64,000 nucleotides of DNA. Source: Nipponacmea schrenckii. Taxonomy: Eukaryota > Mollusca > Gastropoda > Lottiidae. The notes below the pieces were generated by a model that ran no database searches, was not told the DNA's origin, and saw only the letters and a program-made list of their open reading frames with translations. Within the stretch, counting starts at the first letter, position 1. Every line of letters starts with the position of its first letter. This document shows positions 62,171-64,000 of the stretch, one piece after another. The position numbers and the translations under genes are program-made. Where the stretch lies: assembly GCA_030562195.1 (NCBI GenBank), contig CM060200.1, positions 4,650,001 through 4,714,000 on the forward strand, in the 5' to 3' direction.

Positions 62171-64000
62171 GTGGACGGACGTACAAAATATAATTTAAAT
62201 TTTTGAAAATAAACAACGTAAATATACTATAAATTTTGTGTATTTTATCATATTTATCCTTCAAAGTCACTTAATCAGTCACTAAGTATTTTCTGCTTCA
62301 TAAACGAATTTAATAAATACTGATTTGAATGGTTTATTTAATGTTCAACTAGCTAAGGAAATCAATTGAAATATACATATAATATCTTGTATCTAAGTTA
62401 AGGTTACAATTTAACAAACATATATAAATATGTATGATTGATGAATGATTGATGGGAACATATTTTGTCAAGCTATAGGAAATGATATAGTAAAAAGTGG
62501 AACGATACTATAATTAGCAAAGATTATTTACGATATATTTTTTTGAGTTACATAAAGTTTATATATTTATTTCCACATTGAATAATAACTCTCCCATATT
62601 AAAAAACATTAATGAGCTTCCTACAAACTGGGTAAACTAAAGGATTGGACCAGTGCGTACAGAGAAAGCGAATGCAGATTGAGTACAATCGAGTGGTCTC
62701 TTTGCCTGGCTGAGAGTAGTACATGTATATCACGATACCCCTTCCAACCCCCTCCCTCAACTACCCCACAAATGCTCAGTTCGTTCTTCTATCGATCTAA
62801 TAATCAGTGTTCTGAAACATAAAAATTCTATTTCACCGCGCAAAAGATAGACATATTTTGAAGGCCTAAGCTTATCAAAAGGTCAAAACAGACACATTTT
62901 TTTTACTTCTTTCCTTGTCATAGATATAAAGGGTATATTTTATAGGTGGAAAAGTCAGTAAACTGTCAGTTTCAGTAATGTTAACAATATTTTACTAACT
63001 ACTAAAATGTTTTATTTACTTAACATTATGATGGTTATTTTGTTACCTAAATTAGTTATATTATCACCTGATTCTTCACTTTTCAATGAATGTTTTTCTA
63101 CACTTGCCATCCAGCGAGTTCTGTGGAATTATAACCTATAGACTCATTATCAATGTTTAATTTGTGTTATCCACTTAAAACCAATGTGATTAAATGTAGT
63201 TAAATAAAAGGTCTACAAGTAATTGTTTGACAAAGAAGGCCCTACAAATCTTTACATATAGTCGCATGAGCGATTTCTTGTTTTATTGAATTTAGTCAAG
63301 TTTTAAAATAGATCTAATTCATTATTTATTTGAAATAAAACAAATCAGTTTCAGAATCGGGATCCTCACTGATAAAATATATCATATATTGCTATCACTG
63401 TCTTTATTAACAGGTTCATTTTTGCTACTGTTGCTGTTGGTTATACAATTATAAAAGATATAGGATAAAACTAGATGTTCAGTATTAATCAAATTTAGTA
63501 ACACTTTCGTTTTTATATTATTTTATCCTATCTTAATGGAGAAATTATAACGAAACGAAATTGTTGCAGGCTATAATATTATTAGATTAATTAATACTAA
63601 AGAATGAATTATCCTAATGTGTATTGTATTGTTTGTGAACTTCGACTCTTAATTGTTCAAAACACTTTTGAAGCCCCTTTCGGTCCTGGAAGAGTTGTAT
63701 GACTTCAAATATTTAATGATTAAGTTTAAATATATAATGCTGGAATACTTCTTATTTGAGCAACACTATAAACTTCGCACAATTCTAAAAAACCTAGATT
63801 CAAGACGAATATCTTGATGAACATTTTTTTTTACTATTGTAGTGTTTTGGCTTAGTTCACGCGATAATGCATTAAAAACAACCCAATAAACCTCATACAT
63901 GACATAACGAAATGACATAACTTGTTAATTATATTTCTAATTTACATGGTACATGTAATATCTTAATATATCTGTGCTGTTTGCAGACACAGCCACTGCC
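62171..64000. other. Non-coding stretch to the right edge
   Basis: AT-rich sequence with no supported exon. The last bases have a TTTGCAG that could be a plus-strand acceptor, but too little follows to judge. Confidence 0.45.

Overview
The window is eukaryotic nuclear DNA. It is AT-rich, its genes are split by GT-AG introns, and it is crowded with minisatellites, a tRNA-derived SINE, MITEs and ~150-bp tandem-core repeats. The repeat types and the divergence of the proteins from their vertebrate relatives fit an invertebrate, most likely a mollusc; I cannot name the species. One run of exactly 500 N (4770-5269) is a scaffold gap.

Layout, left to right. (1) 1-624: two identical copies of a minus-strand exon of an unrecognised gene, followed by a 35-bp minisatellite (1994-2915) and a complete SINE with a 16-bp target duplication (4090-4388). 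(2) 5596-12260, plus strand: an eight-exon gene for a CCPG1/PBXIP1-family type II ER membrane protein of about 1301 residues. It keeps an N-terminal LC3-binding-like motif (WTFV), a possible FIP200-binding-like motif and the transmembrane segment, and adds long acidic and basic luminal repeats. (3) 12.3-24.5 kb: mostly non-coding, with a TA-flanked MITE, a tandem-core repeat, a candidate promoter with a small exon near 21 kb, and a 41-bp minisatellite. (4) 24597-25709, plus: an uninterrupted coding exon for a ZIP1/ZIP3-like zinc transporter (SLC39 family). (5) 25.7-46.9 kb: intergenic, with a 45-bp minisatellite (about 32 copies) and an orphan TATA/exon/donor arrangement near 35.75 kb. (6) 46993-52540, plus: a complete four-exon beta-tubulin gene of 439 residues, with pearl/Helentron-like repeats upstream and inside intron 1 and a SINE in intron 1. 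(7) 56096-58393, minus: the 3' end of a single-pass receptor with a cytoplasmic TIR domain (Toll-like or IL-1R-like); its ectodomain exons are not recognised here and probably lie beyond the right edge.

The genes belong to unrelated processes (ER-phagy, zinc uptake, microtubules, innate signalling), as expected of an animal chromosome segment, and nothing suggests co-regulation. The most interesting points are the invertebrate CCPG1-like protein with conserved autophagy-receptor motifs and an unfamiliar C-terminal W-x-F-x-R-A repeat, the frame-incompatible duplicated exon at the left edge, the TIR receptor whose TIR domain is split by an intron, and the nested repeats around the beta-tubulin gene.
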